From the NCBI GenBank assembly GCA_965238265.1, contig OZ250185.1, positions 2,542,001 through 2,606,000 of the forward strand: a DNA stretch of 64,000 nucleotides. The letters are read 5' to 3'. Shown piece after piece: positions 9,030 to 18,094 of the stretch (the stretch's first letter is position 1; every line of letters begins with the position of its first letter). The notes below the pieces were generated by a model, which ran no database searches, was not told the origin of the DNA, and saw only the letters and a program-made list of their open reading frames with translations. Made by a program: the position numbers and the translations under genes. This stretch comes from JAJDUF01 sp965238265 (GTDB taxonomy: Bacteria > Chloroflexota > UBA11872 > UBA12225 > JAJDUF01).

Positions 9030-11438
9030 TTAGGTGCCGGGTCCGCCGCTAACTCCGGCTCCAGTGCCGTTGGCATCGCCGCCGGACGAGCCACTCTCGG
9101 CCCCGGCGCCGACTGCCACGGGCATGACCTCGCGGCGATCCGCTTCCTCGATATTGTGACCGCGGGCATCATTCAGAGGCGGATCGCGACCATCCAGAAT
9201 GGCCTCGACATCCTCGGCATTGATGGTTTCCCGCTGTCGAAGCAGGTTCACGATCTGCTCGATCTCCACCTTGTGCTCCGCCAGCAGGCCCTGCACCTTC
9301 TCGAACCGCTCGTTCAAGACCTTTTCGACCTCCTGCTTCACCACGGGATCGCGGACGGAACGCGCCGATTCGTAGACGTACAGGCTGCCATTCATGCCGA
9401 ACTGCGTAATCGTCGAGCCGGCCAGCCGCGTCGCATAGGCCAGGTCCGACGAGGAGCCACTGAGGGCCTCGTCGAGGAAGAGGACCTCCGCCGCCCGGCC
9501 ACCGAGCACCACGGAGATTTCAGTGAAGATCTCATCGCGTGTGAGCGCGCCCGCATGGCTATCCGTAATGGAGGGCGTGTCACCGAAACCACCGGCGCTG
9601 CCATCGGCGGTCGGCACGATACTGACCTTGTGCTTGGCACGCATGGGCTGGAGCTTCGCTCGCGCGATGGCATGACCGGCCTCGTGGTAGGCAGCCCGCC
9701 GCTTCTGCTCGGCAAGCTCAAGCCTCTCTCTCTCCTCGGCACTGTCGCCGGCGGCGCTGGCGCCGTTCGCGCTGACGCCATCGGTGAGCAGCTTCATCCG
9801 CTCGGCCTGCTTCTCTTTGATGATTCCCTCGACATCGTCGCCCGTAAGCTCACTTTCGCTGACCAGCCGACGCGCCATCTCGTGGATGACATCCGCGTTG
9901 GTCCACAAGAGCATCTTCACCTGAGCATACTGCTCATCCAGCAGCTGCTCGATCCGGTCGCGCTGTGCCGCAGGACCGGCGAACGAGGGACCTTCGCCCA
10001 TGATGGAATAGAGGGAATCGCCCATGCCGAGCACACTGTAGTAGGCGATAGCCATCTGCGTAGCCTGCTGCAAGTCTTGGCCCGCGCCGGTCATCGCCGT
10101 GTGTAGGAACAGCTCCTCAGCCGCTCGACTGGCCAGCGCTGACTTGATCTGCCCCAGCAACTCCTCTTTGGTATAGGTGTAGTACTCATCCTGCGGTTTC
10201 GAAGCCGACAAGCCGAGGGCGCGGCCGTGCCGCACAATCGTCACCTTGGAAAGGCGCTCACGCGGCAGCAGGGTAGCCTGAGCAAAGGCGTGTCCCGCCT
10301 CGTGGTAGGCGATCCGACGCTTGTCGAGCAGCTTCATGCTGTGAATGGGCTGGCGCAGACCCCACTCGTGGATTTCGCGCGCCTCCGAGATGTCCTCATA
10401 GGTAATCGCATCGCGCCCCTTGAAGTGGGCGACGACGACCGCCTCGTTGATGACGTACTTGATCGAGACCGGTGTGTAGCCAACGGTGTCCGAGGCCATC
10501 CGATCCACCGGAATCTCCTCGTGGCGCACCTTCTCCAGGTAGTACTCGATGATGTCTTTGCGACCATCCAGGTCGGGCGGGTCTATGGTGATCTTGCGAT
10601 CGAACCGGCCCGGTCGAAGCAGTGCGGGATCGAGCACCTCGGGCATATTGGTGGCCGCCATCGTGAAGACCGTGGGCAGGACCGTGGCGCCACGGCGCAG
10701 ACCCAACCGCCGTAGGAGGCGCTCTTTCCAGCCACCATCCACGCGGGGTGGGTCCATCTGCATCAAGATTTCGTTGAGCAGCCCCATGCCGCCGCCACCG
10801 AACATGCCGCCCATCATGCCCATGCCACCACCACCACCACCGCGACGCATGCCGACTGCGTCAATCTCGTCAATCATCAGGATGCAAGCACCGTGTTGGC
10901 GGGCCAGCTTCCGCGCCTTCGCGTAGAGCCGCCACACGGTCAGGTTGCCCATGCCCATGAACATTTGCTGGAAGCTGGTGCCGGAGGCGTACCCAAAGGG
11001 GACCCCGGCTTCGGTGGCAATCGCCTGCGCCAAGTAGCTCTTGCCGGTCCCGGGCGGGCCAACGAGCATGAGACCCTTGGAGACCTCGCCACCCATGCGC
11101 TTGAACTCTTTCACGCCCCGCAGCAGCGTGACGATCCGCTGGGAGACCTCCAGGATATCCTTCTGGCCGCGATAGTCCTTGAAGGAAATGCCGGTCTCAC
11201 CTGGCAAGATCCAGTAGGTGCGACCCCGCGAGAGGAAGTAGAAGAGCGCGCCAAACTGCACGACCATGAACAGAATGGCGAAGGCGAGCTGGAAGAGGAC
11301 CGTGAAGATCAGAATGACATACGGGAACAGTGCTTGGATGTTCGGCAAGAACCAGAACAGAAACGCTCCGGTGATGAACAGCCAGACGAGCAGCCCCCGC
11401 CAGCGCCGCGCGATGAAGCCAGAGATTTTCTCCAACAT
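9030..11438 (-). CDS. FtsH-like membrane AAA protease with two M41 peptidase domains
   Basis: ATP-dependent zinc protease, 802 residues against about 610-650 for ordinary FtsH. Two membrane helices (about 15-35 and 38-70) are followed by an AAA domain with Walker A GPPGTGKS at 127-134, pore motif around F160, Walker B ILMIDE near 186-191, and the second region of homology AATNMPEVLDPALLRPGRFDR around 261-281. A Gly/Met-rich insert (about 200-219) sits just after Walker B. A first M41 domain has HEAGH at 379-383 and its aspartate ligand in GAGQDLQQAT (D455). A second complete-looking M41 copy follows after a linker, with HEAGH at 585-589 and D665 in SGSSSDLAYAT. The tail is Gly/Ala-rich. Both sites keep all three metal ligands, so both could be active. 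The ATG at 11438 follows a usable AG-rich site. No hflK or hflC lies next to it, but an HflK-like gene is at 21.8 kb. Confidence 0.93.
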   Translation of the reverse strand: MLEKISGFIARRWRGLLVWLFITGAFLFWFLPNIQALFPYVILIFTVLFQLAFAILFMVVQFGALFYFLSRGRTYWILPGETGISFKDYRGQKDILEVSQRIVTLLRGVKEFKRMGGEVSKGLMLVGPPGTGKSYLAQAIATEAGVPFGYASGTSFQQMFMGMGNLTVWRLYAKARKLARQHGACILMIDEIDAVGMRRGGGGGGMGMMGGMFGGGGMGLLNEILMQMDPPRVDGGWKERLLRRLGLRRGATVLPTVFTMAATNMPEVLDPALLRPGRFDRKITIDPPDLDGRKDIIEYYLEKVRHEEIPVDRMASDTVGYTPVSIKYVINEAVVVAHFKGRDAITYEDISEAREIHEWGLRQPIHSMKLLDKRRIAYHEAGHAFAQATLLPRERLSKVTIVRHGRALGLSASKPQDEYYTYTKEELLGQIKSALASRAAEELFLHTAMTGAGQDLQQATQMAIAYYSVLGMGDSLYSIMGEGPSFAGPAAQRDRIEQLLDEQYAQVKMLLWTNADVIHEMARRLVSESELTGDDVEGIIKEKQAERMKLLTDGVSANGASAAGDSAEERERLELAEQKRRAAYHEAGHAIARAKLQPMRAKHKVSIVPTADGSAGGFGDTPSITDSHAGALTRDEIFTEISVVLGGRAAEVLFLDEALSGSSSDLAYATRLAGSTITQFGMNGSLYVYESARSVRDPVVKQEVEKVLNERFEKVQGLLAEHKVEIEQIVNLLRQRETINAEDVEAILDGRDPPLNDARGHNIEEADRREVMPVAVGAGAESGSSGGDANGTGAGVSGGPGT

Positions 11439-11602
11439 AAGCCCAGCCTACCTTTCCCTCCGGGCAGAACTGCCGACAGTCAACGATAGCTCGGCACCAG
11501 TCTCCCACCGCCCGGCGCTATAGTCAAGTATGGCACCTTCAGCGCCAAGAGTCTACCAGGACGCGCTAGCCGCGCCGAGAACTTACCAGAACTTAACATT
11601 TT

Positions 11603-12361
11603 TTAACAGTTCGGGACGCGGCGCCGGCCCCGAAACTCCTCCTCGTGCCAGTCCGTGCAGCGATAGGCCTCGATGAAGCGCCGGATGCGCTCCTCGTCGA
11701 ACTGCTCGAACCGGTCAATGCGGCCCCACGCCGTCAGCGCGATACGAGTCTCCATGTCGGGATACGGCGCCAGGATGACGTAGGGATGGGGAGAGCTGAG
11801 GTAGGGCTGACCGGCGGCCGTCAGCTGCTCGACCAGCTCGGGGCACGGCTCGTCGCACCGATATTGGATGACCACGCCGCCATCCTCCAGGTTGTGGACC
11901 TGAAGCTCGTTGGTGATCGGCTCCGTATGCACGCCCCAGCGGGAGAGGAAAGGATAATGCGGGCCGGAGGTGGGCGGAACGGAATTGTACGGGACGGGAG
12001 ATCGTGTCCCCTCCGGAATGTGCAGGTTGCCCAAGTCCGGGACGGCGGTGCCCGGCTGGCTCTCGATTGCGTCGGCAGTCTCGCGCCACAGCCATACCCC
12101 GCTGGCAATGATGATGGCGGCCACACCGACGATAGCAAGGCCCCACAGGGCGGCGCGTCGCAGCCGCCGCTGCTGCCGCGACCGGCGCCGCGCCTCGTCC
12201 CGCTGCGTCCGTCCCGCGCGGCGGTCCGGGCGCATACGCGACGCCTCATTGCCCGCAGTCCCGCCTCGCGCACCATCACGAGCGCCGGCCGCTGCCTCCG
12301 CACGGCGTCCTGACGCCCCTCGACCACGCGCGGCACCCCGCCGCCGGCGACGACTACTCAT
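11603..12361 (-). CDS. DUF3105 membrane-anchored protein
   Basis: Protein of 252 residues with a long Arg/Ala-rich cytoplasmic N-terminus (about 1-68), one membrane helix (about 70-92, LWGLAIVGVAAIIIASGVWLW), and an extracytoplasmic DUF3105 domain (VPYNSVPPTSGPHY, then the GGVVIQY and LAPYPDM segments). The histidines in SGPHYP and in SSPHPY are typical of the family; its function is unknown. The ATG at 12361 is the first in frame and gives a membrane-anchored topology. It lies 33 bp after the DciA-like gene on the same strand, so the two are probably co-transcribed. Confidence 0.85.
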   Translation of the reverse strand: MSSRRRRRGAARGRGASGRRAEAAAGARDGARGGTAGNEASRMRPDRRAGRTQRDEARRRSRQQRRLRRAALWGLAIVGVAAIIIASGVWLWRETADAIESQPGTAVPDLGNLHIPEGTRSPVPYNSVPPTSGPHYPFLSRWGVHTEPITNELQVHNLEDGGVVIQYRCDEPCPELVEQLTAAGQPYLSSPHPYVILAPYPDMETRIALTAWGRIDRFEQFDEERIRRFIEAYRCTDWHEEEFRGRRRVPNC

Positions 12362-12394
12362 CGGCAGTGACTCGCTATCGGTGGCGCGGGCCGA

Positions 12395-12706
12395 TCAGCG
12401 CCGCAGGCTGTGGCCCGCTACCCGAAACTGCAAGCGTTCGACGATATACCCGTCCACACGCTCGTTGAGCGCGGTCTTGATCTCGGCTTCACGGGCCACC
12501 AGCTCGGTCTGCCAAGCGGAGCTGCGGACGGAGATCAGCAGGGTACCGGGGCTGCCGGCACGCGCCATGGAGGCGGCGGCCGCGCCGCGCCGGACCCCCT
12601 CGGCAACCGTCGGCCATTGGAGCGCAGCGCGAGCGCACCACACTCGCTCGGCAATCCCCAACCGCTCTAGCGTCTGCGGGATCACCTCACGCACATGCTG
12701 GATCAT
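12395..12706 (-). CDS. DUF721 / DciA-like protein
   Basis: Small protein of 103 residues with the DUF721 layout: an N-terminal helix (VREVIPQTLERLGIAERV), a conserved W in the PTV region (LQWPTVAEGV), and the strand-turn segment GTLLISVRSSAWQTELV before a final helix with ALNERV. DciA proteins help load the replicative helicase DnaB, but many short DUF721 proteins are unstudied, so the role here is inferred from family only. ATG at 12706. Confidence 0.8.
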   Translation of the reverse strand: MIQHVREVIPQTLERLGIAERVWCARAALQWPTVAEGVRRGAAAASMARAGSPGTLLISVRSSAWQTELVAREAEIKTALNERVDGYIVERLQFRVAGHSLRR

Positions 12707-12760
12707 GTTCCCCGCGCCTCACGTGCTCCATAGTATCATGTAGCAGCTTGGGGCGGTCCT

Positions 12761-12805
12761 CACCCCCCGGCCCCCTCTCCATCGCCGAGCGATGGAGAGG
12801 GGGAG
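12761..12805. repeat. Dispersed palindrome, CTCTCC..GGAGAG family
   Basis: An inverted repeat (ccctctccatcgc, then gcgatggagaggg) next to a C-rich flank. Similar palindromes with the same G-rich tail recur at 12869-12904, 34034-34070, 48203-48243 and 59566-59610. Confidence 0.7.
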
Positions 12806-12840
12806 TCTACCGCCCGTCATCCCCGCCGCCCCAGCCCGGT

Positions 12841-12863
12841 CATTCCCGCGAAAGCGGGAATCC
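12841..12863. repeat. REP-like palindrome (ATTCCCGC..GCGGGAAT family)
   Basis: Core attcccgcgaaagcgggaat, a near-perfect hairpin, next to a CTCTCCAC palindrome at 12869-12904. Sister copies lie throughout the window. Confidence 0.85.
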
Positions 12864-12942
12864 AAGCTCCCTCTCCACATGGTGGAGAGGGCCGGGGTGA
12901 GGAAGGCCGCCGGCGCCAGTGGTACCCCAGGAGGCAAAACGT

Positions 12943-13584
12943 ATGGTGAAACGAGTACGCGCGGAGACCCGGTTCCTGACGCCTGGACCACAGCCCAACG
13001 GCTTGCAGGCGGTGGCCGACGGATTGTGGGTCATGGATCAGGAAGACCAGCACATCTATAAGCTCGCGTGGTCGGATGGTGCGCTGCTGCACAAGGCACC
13101 CACCGGCGCGGCGCATGCGAGCGGCATCACCTGGGACGGCTACCATCTCTGGCTCGCCTCGACCTTTACCCCCCAAGTCCTGCTCCAAGTAGACCCGGCC
13201 ACCGGCAACGAGATTCGCCGGCTGCCCTCGCCAGGGGTCGAGACCGGGCAAGGCCCGCACGGCCTGGAGTGGATCGCCGGCCTGCTCTGGGTGACGGTGC
13301 CGGACCCTGTGAACACAACCTTTCAACTCGAACCGGCCAGCGGCCGCGTGTGGCGTCAATTTCCGGCGCCAGGGACCGTGACCCACGGCCTCGCCTGGGA
13401 CGGTGCCGGCCTCTGGTGCGCCGAACGCCCCACCCGCACCCTCATCCGCTACAGCCTTGCCGGCGAGGTCCTCGACGAGTTGGCGATCAGCGAAGGCCCG
13501 GACCCCCACGGTCTGACCTGGTTCGACGGCCAGCTATGGTACTGCGACGCCGCCAGCCGTGCTGTCTGCACGATCACCCCCTGA
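12943..13584 (+). CDS. Beta-propeller (SMP-30/NHL-like) protein
   Basis: Protein of 213 residues built from repeated blades of the form GLxVxDxxxxxIYKL / HGLxWDGxGLWxxERPTRTLIRYSLAGE. The repeated (D/E)GLW and ASGITWDGYHLWLAS segments resemble NHL, Vgb lyase or glutamine cyclotransferase propellers; there is no signal peptide. AGGAGG lies 8 bases before the ATG at 12943, so this start is preferred to the in-frame GTG at 12919. It sits between two REP-like elements, oriented away from the dciA gene. Its substrate is unknown. Confidence 0.75.
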   Translation: MVKRVRAETRFLTPGPQPNGLQAVADGLWVMDQEDQHIYKLAWSDGALLHKAPTGAAHASGITWDGYHLWLASTFTPQVLLQVDPATGNEIRRLPSPGVETGQGPHGLEWIAGLLWVTVPDPVNTTFQLEPASGRVWRQFPAPGTVTHGLAWDGAGLWCAERPTRTLIRYSLAGEVLDELAISEGPDPHGLTWFDGQLWYCDAASRAVCTITP

Positions 13585-13644
13585 CGGAAGACGCCAGCAC
13601 CGGCACCGGCCCCCGCCATTGGCACGGGAATAACACCTATTCGT

Positions 13645-13667
13645 CATTCCCGCTTTCGCGGGAATCC
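13645..13667. repeat. REP-like palindrome
   Basis: Core attcccgctttcgcgggaat. The loop is the reverse of the 12841 copy, so the element occurs in both orientations. Confidence 0.85.
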
Positions 13668-13795
13668 AGGCCCTCTATGCCCCCCTGACAAGGGTAGGTT
13701 TTTCGTGCTGCCCGTCCCTGGCTGGCCGCCGCACCGGGGCCGGGGTTGGGCGCGTCCTCCGGCCACGCGAACCGTTATGGAGTGCGAGGTGCAGC

Positions 13796-14356
13796 ATGTT
13801 ACTCTCCGACCGCGACATCAAGCAGGCGCTGGCCGACGGGCGTATCAAGGTTGATCCGGCGCCGGACATTGCCCTCCAGCTCGGCTCGTGCTCGCTCGAC
13901 CTCACGCTGGGCAACCGATTCTCGCTCTTCGAGCCGGCCCGGGTGCCGTACATAGATACCCGCGCCCAAGAGCTGCCGTCGGGCATGTTCCGCGACCTCG
14001 CAGTCGCGGACGACCAGCAGTTCATCATGCACCCCAGCGAGTTGGTACTCGCCGTCACGAGGGAGCGCCTGGAGCTGGCCGATGATCTGGTCGGACGGCT
14101 GGAGGGGCGGAGTAGTCTGGCGCGGCTGGGGATTATCGTCCACGGCACGTCGAATGTCTTCGACGCCGGCTGGCGCGGTCATCCGGTCTTGGAGCTAGGC
14201 AATATCGGCCGGATGCCGGTGGCACTCTATCCGCGGATGCGGATTTGCTCCTTCACGTTCGAGGAGCTATCCAGCCCGGCCGAGGTACCTTACTACCGCA
14301 AGCCTGGCAGCCGCTTCGCCGACCAGACGCTCCCCACCGCACGCACTCCCGAATAA
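13796..14356 (+). CDS. dcd: dCTP deaminase
   Basis: Deaminates dCTP to dUTP, supplying dTMP synthesis. The 186-residue protein starts MLLSDRDIKQAL and has the trimeric dUTPase-fold signatures: GSCSLDLTLGN (about 30-40), the GRSSLARLG motif (about 102-110), and the active-site segment VFDAGWRGHPVLELGN, where the glutamate in LELGN is the catalytic residue. Length and order match the family. The ATG at 13796 is the first in frame and starts at the canonical N-terminus. It is flanked by unrelated genes, with no operon partner evident. Confidence 0.93.
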   Translation: MLLSDRDIKQALADGRIKVDPAPDIALQLGSCSLDLTLGNRFSLFEPARVPYIDTRAQELPSGMFRDLAVADDQQFIMHPSELVLAVTRERLELADDLVGRLEGRSSLARLGIIVHGTSNVFDAGWRGHPVLELGNIGRMPVALYPRMRICSFTFEELSSPAEVPYYRKPGSRFADQTLPTARTPE

Positions 14357-14398
14357 CGCCACAGATGAGCACGAGCCTCACCCCCCGGCCCCCGATCA

Positions 14399-14992
14399 CT
14401 AATCGAAGCCGCGCCACTCGGTCAGCTCGGACCACGGACGACGCTTCAGCGGGTAGACCTGGGCATCCGGTTCGGGCCAGCCAACGTAGACCAGCGCGAC
14501 GATCTGATCTCGTCCCGCTAATCCCAGCCACTCCTTGACCTCCGGCGCCTCGCTCCCCTCGCCCGTCCTCCACATCACGCCCACCCCCAGGCCCTGCGCT
14601 GCCAGCAGCATATTCTGCACGGCAGCAGCGCAGGCGAAGTGCTCCTCGCGCTCAACGACATCGGGCGCATCCGAGGGGTGCGACGCCACAGCGATGAGGA
14701 CCGGCGCCCGCAGAGTCTTGGCGGCCTCCGCTTTGAGCAGCGCCTGGCCGTGCCTGCTCTCCGGGTCCTGACCGTTCTCCGTGAGGCTCCGGCGCAGCGC
14801 CGCCGCCAGCCGCTCGCCCAAAGCGACCCGTGCGTCTCCGGTCAGTACGTGGAACCGCCAGGGGTACGTGTTGTGGTGACTGGGCGCTTGCGCCGCCGCG
14901 TCCAGTAGCGTTTCGATCACCTCACGAGCCACCGGCTTCTGGCTAGGGCGTCCTACGCTGCGGCGGGTCTTGATGGCAGTCAATATATCCAT
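14399..14992 (-). CDS. Nitroreductase-family protein
   Basis: FMN-dependent oxidoreductase of 197 residues. It begins MDILTAIKTRRSVGRP, the usual FMN-phosphate binding start, and contains QAPSHHNTYPWRF, the mid-protein AAAVQNMLLAAQGLGVGVMWRTG helix and the C-terminal IVALVYVGWPE strand. It resembles the BluB/NfnB-like subset, but the substrate cannot be told. The ATG at 14992 has GGGAGG about 10 bases upstream; the longer upstream frame is rejected because it lacks family-like sequence. Confidence 0.88.
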   Translation of the reverse strand: MDILTAIKTRRSVGRPSQKPVAREVIETLLDAAAQAPSHHNTYPWRFHVLTGDARVALGERLAAALRRSLTENGQDPESRHGQALLKAEAAKTLRAPVLIAVASHPSDAPDVVEREEHFACAAAVQNMLLAAQGLGVGVMWRTGEGSEAPEVKEWLGLAGRDQIVALVYVGWPEPDAQVYPLKRRPWSELTEWRGFD

Positions 14993-15134
14993 GGCCAACG
15001 ATCCTCCCGGCAGGAAGCCTACCAAAGTGCAGTGGTCAATAGTCAGTGTGCCCCTCAATGAGCCACAGAGTACAGAGATGGGCGCATGGAAGGCAGGGAA
15101 GGGGCCGGGGGTTAGGTCCAATACCGGCCACCTA

Positions 15135-17171
15135 CTACGAGGCGTGCAGATGCACGAGCAGCACCGAGATGTCGGCGGGCGTTACGCCGGCGATGCGCGC
15201 TGCCTGGCCGATTGTGGCCGGGCGAAAGCGACTGAGCTGCTCCTGCGCTTCCGTGCGTAGCCCCCTGAGCACCTGATAGTCCACGCGGTCGGGGATGCGG
15301 TGGTGCTCCAGCTGGCGCGACCGGGCCACCGCCTGCGCCTGGCGAGCGATGAACCCCTCGTACTTGATCTCAGTGTGTACGTGATCGGCGATTTCGGGTG
15401 GTAGATCGTCCCAGCCCAAAGCGGCGAGGGCCACTGCGCCGACTTCCGGCCGCCGCAGATACGCCAGCGCCATCGTGCTCTTGGTGACCGGCGGCAACCC
15501 GGCCGCTCGGAGCCGCGCGTTCAGCTCCGGCGAAGCGCCAAGTCCCTTGCCCCGCACCTGCTTGAGCACCGTGGCGACTTGATCGCGCTGCCGCTCCGTG
15601 CGGGTGTGTACCTCACGACCGATCAGCCCCAGCCGATAGCCGATAGGGGTGAGCCGAAAGTGCGCGGTGTCCTGCCGCAGCAACAGGCGATACTCGGCCC
15701 GCGCCGTGTGCAGGCGGTACGGCTCGCGGTGCTCCGTGGTCGTCAGGTCATCAAGCATGACGCCGATGTAGGCGAGATCGCGCGGCAATACGAGCCGGTT
15801 GCTGGCAGCCAGGCGGTCGAGCGTGGCCGCCGTGCTGGTGGTCGTTTCCACCGCCGCACCTGCCCCATTCGCAGCGGCGCCGTTGGTAGGTGCCGTGCCG
15901 GAGCCGGTAGGCCGGCCGGCCGCCAGCGCCGCGTTGATACCGGCGATCAGTCCTTGCCCGGCCGCTTCCTCATAGCCGGATGTGCCGTTGATCTGACCGG
16001 CGAGAAAGAGGCCCGGTAGTCGCTTGCACTCCAGCCAGCTTGTCGTCTGATCCGGCGGCACGAAGTCGTATTCCACCGCATAGCCGAAACGCAGCACCTT
16101 GACCGCAGCGAGCGCCGGGATAGTACGCAGCATGGCGTCCTGTACGTCCTCCGGCAGGCTCGTATTGGCTCCCTGCACGTACACCGATGGAGTAGTGAAA
16201 CCCTCCGGCTCCAGAAACAGCGGGTGCGCGTCCTTCTGGGCAAAGCGGACGATCTTATCCTCGATGGAAGGACAGTAGCGCGGGCCGGCCCCCTCGATCA
16301 GCCCATTGAACATCGGCGCCCGGTGCAGATTGGCCCGGATAGCCGCGTGAGTCGCGCCGTTGGTCCGGACCAGATAACAGGGCATCTGGACCCGCCAGCC
16401 ATCCGTCACGACCTCCGGGAACCACGGTGCCGGCGGCTGCACCCGCCACGTAGCCGGCGCTGGCGGCTCGAAGGAAAACCAGAGCGGCACGCGACTGCCA
16501 GGTTGTACCTGCGTGCAGCCAAAGTCAATGCTGCGCGCCTCGACGCGCGGCGGCGTACCGGTCTTGAGCCGGCCCAGCCGCAAGCCGGCCGCCGCAAACT
16601 GCGCGGAAAGGCCCTCGGCCGGGGCTTCACCGACCCGTCCGCCGGGGGTGATGCGCTCGCCGGCGATCATGCGCCCGTTGAGAAACGTACCCGTCGTGAC
16701 GACGACACTACGGGCACTCACGCGCTCGCCGTTGGCGGTGACGACCCCCTCCACACGCCCACCGGCCGGCGCCTCCGGGTCCGCGTCGAGCAGCAGGCCG
16801 GTCACCATCGCCGCCCGCAGCTCCAGACCCGCCTGCGCCGCCAGCACCTCGCGCATCGTGGCCGGATAGAGGTCCTTATCGAGCTGCGCGCGAAGCGCCT
16901 GGACGGCCGGGCCTTTGCCGGAGTTCAACAGCCGGACTTGGATCGCCGTCCGGTCGGTGACGTGGGCCATCGCTCCACCCAAGGCCGCGATCTCGCGGAC
17001 GAGGTGGCCTTTGGCCGGGCCGCCCATAGAGGGATTGCAGGACAGTCTCGCGACGGCATCGAGGTCGCCCGTCAGAAGCAGCGTCCGGCGCCCCATGCGG
17101 GCCGCCGCCAGCGCGGCCTCGCAGCCGGCGTGTCCACCACCAACCACCACGACATCCCACTGCTCCGTCAT
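15135..17171 (-). CDS. mnmG: tRNA uridine 5-carboxymethylaminomethyl modification enzyme MnmG (GidA)
   Basis: FAD-dependent partner of MnmE in wobble-uridine modification of tRNAs. The 678-residue product starts MTEQWDVVVVGGGHAGCEAA with the dinucleotide-binding motif at 11-19, then has LSCNPSMGG, GTFLNG, the GGRVGEAPA region and LKTGTPPR, and ends with the GidA-associated C-terminal domain. A low-complexity insert rich in G, A, T and N (near residue 450) is not usual for the family. The ATG at 17171 was chosen because it begins the canonical N-terminus; the open frame upstream runs through a REP-like repeat. mnmE is not in the window, and MnmA, which acts on the same wobble base, is at 41.5 kb. 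Confidence 0.95.
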   Translation of the reverse strand: MTEQWDVVVVGGGHAGCEAALAAARMGRRTLLLTGDLDAVARLSCNPSMGGPAKGHLVREIAALGGAMAHVTDRTAIQVRLLNSGKGPAVQALRAQLDKDLYPATMREVLAAQAGLELRAAMVTGLLLDADPEAPAGGRVEGVVTANGERVSARSVVVTTGTFLNGRMIAGERITPGGRVGEAPAEGLSAQFAAAGLRLGRLKTGTPPRVEARSIDFGCTQVQPGSRVPLWFSFEPPAPATWRVQPPAPWFPEVVTDGWRVQMPCYLVRTNGATHAAIRANLHRAPMFNGLIEGAGPRYCPSIEDKIVRFAQKDAHPLFLEPEGFTTPSVYVQGANTSLPEDVQDAMLRTIPALAAVKVLRFGYAVEYDFVPPDQTTSWLECKRLPGLFLAGQINGTSGYEEAAGQGLIAGINAALAAGRPTGSGTAPTNGAAANGAGAAVETTTSTAATLDRLAASNRLVLPRDLAYIGVMLDDLTTTEHREPYRLHTARAEYRLLLRQDTAHFRLTPIGYRLGLIGREVHTRTERQRDQVATVLKQVRGKGLGASPELNARLRAAGLPPVTKSTMALAYLRRPEVGAVALAALGWDDLPPEIADHVHTEIKYEGFIARQAQAVARSRQLEHHRIPDRVDYQVLRGLRTEAQEQLSRFRPATIGQAARIAGVTPADISVLLVHLHAS

Positions 17172-17220
17172 ATCTTTGCCCTCAATAAAGGAGTCTATCA
17201 AGAGGCCCCTCCTCCCCTCG

Positions 17221-17285
17221 TCACTCCGGCGAAAGCCGGAGTCCAGCGGCCGGGGGACGTGGATTGCGGCTTCCGCCGCAATGAC
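17221..17285. repeat. Pair of REP-like palindromes in opposite variants
   Basis: Two adjacent hairpins: actccggcgaaagccggagt (17222-17241) and attgcggcttccgccgcaat (17263-17282). They keep the shape of the REP-like family while the stem bases change in compensating pairs. Confidence 0.8.
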
Positions 17286-17329
17286 GGATGGGGGTATTTT
17301 TCGTGCCAACGACGAGCGGGGACGGCGAC

Positions 17330-17680
17330 CTAGCCGACGGCGGCGGCGAGGTCCTCGCTCGCTCGTAGCGTTTGCGCGATAGCCTGCCGCGCCACGGCGT
17401 AATCAATGGGCGCGTGCGGGGCTGGGAGATCGCGCCCCTGCTTCTCGGCCAGCCAGACGGTGAACGCGATAATGACGATGCTCAACGGCTCCTTGCGCTC
17501 CGGATCAATCCGCACGAAACACCCGTCATCGTCGGCCTGCACCCACTCAGCCGCACGGTTCGTGACACCAGGGAGGATAATGTCCATATCATCGGCTTCC
17601 GGGTCATACTGCCAGTCGGCGGTCTCAAGGTCAGCCACGATAGCGTCTACGACGGTGTGCATCAGAGGTAACGTGCTCAT
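17330..17680 (-). CDS. Putative antitoxin-like partner, DUF2283-like, copy 1
   Basis: Protein of 116 residues with WQYDPEADDMDIILPG near residue 24, which resembles the YDPEAD start of DUF2283-type proteins, then FVRIDPERKEPLSIVIIAF, as in that family, and an alpha-helical C-terminus. Its ATG at 17680 overlaps the TGA of the upstream gene by four bases. The two genes are repeated as a unit 760 bp upstream, and from RIDPERKEP onward the two copies differ at only about three positions. Small overlapping pairs of this kind are often toxin-antitoxin modules, but no activity can be asserted from sequence. Confidence 0.7.
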   Translation of the reverse strand: MSTLPLMHTVVDAIVADLETADWQYDPEADDMDIILPGVTNRAAEWVQADDDGCFVRIDPERKEPLSIVIIAFTVWLAEKQGRDLPAPHAPIDYAVARQAIAQTLRASEDLAAAVG

Positions 17681-18057
17681 GGTGATTGTTCCCAGTGCAA
17701 TTGTAGCCGAGGGAGAACGCGGCTGGTAGCGTAGGCGGTTTGGACGTAGCCGATGAAGCGACCGGTGGCTGCCTCTGGGAGCCACTTGACGACGACACTT
17801 ATGCGATGTCCGGAAAACCTCCCATGGCTCAGGCCCACGCCAATGTAATGCATCATCATCGCAGCAGGATTGCCGCGCTCGCGGGTGCTGACTGTAGACC
17901 TTGAGTCGAAGTAGACCCCCTGAGGATTGCGGATCGCGGCGCGAACCGCCGCTTCATGGGCAGCTAGATCAGACCGCTGGGCGGTCTTCCGCTGCCAGGT
18001 TTCCTCAGAGCAGTAGATCGTGTGCCCGAAGGGATCAACCTCAGTCCAACGCCACAT
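17677..18057 (-). CDS. Putative nuclease/toxin-like protein, copy 1
   Basis: Protein of 126 residues beginning MWRWTEVDPFGHTIYCSEETWQRKT. The order of a short N-terminal strand, an EETWQ-type helix, AAVRAAIRNPQGVYFD and a C-terminal basic strand (VVVKWL) resembles PBECR/barnase-EndoU-like small RNase families, where a helix is followed by PxxVY-type segments. This is a fold-level guess. It overlaps the following DUF2283-like gene by ATGA. A paralogue of identical length lies at 18439-18819. Confidence 0.6.
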   Translation of the reverse strand: MWRWTEVDPFGHTIYCSEETWQRKTAQRSDLAAHEAAVRAAIRNPQGVYFDSRSTVSTRERGNPAAMMMHYIGVGLSHGRFSGHRISVVVKWLPEAATGRFIGYVQTAYATSRVLPRLQLHWEQSP

Positions 18058-18094
18058 AATCCTAGCCAGTGGAGTAGGGAGCGGGGATGGCGAC

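Noticed and set aside
9012..10106. Long plus-strand ORF opposite the FtsH-like gene
   Set aside because: Shadow of a GC-rich gene on the other strand; no recognisable motif.
11583..11620. Rho-independent terminator of the DUF3105 gene
   Set aside because: The hairpin (gaact/agttc) is short, with an AT-rich loop and no following T run in the right direction.
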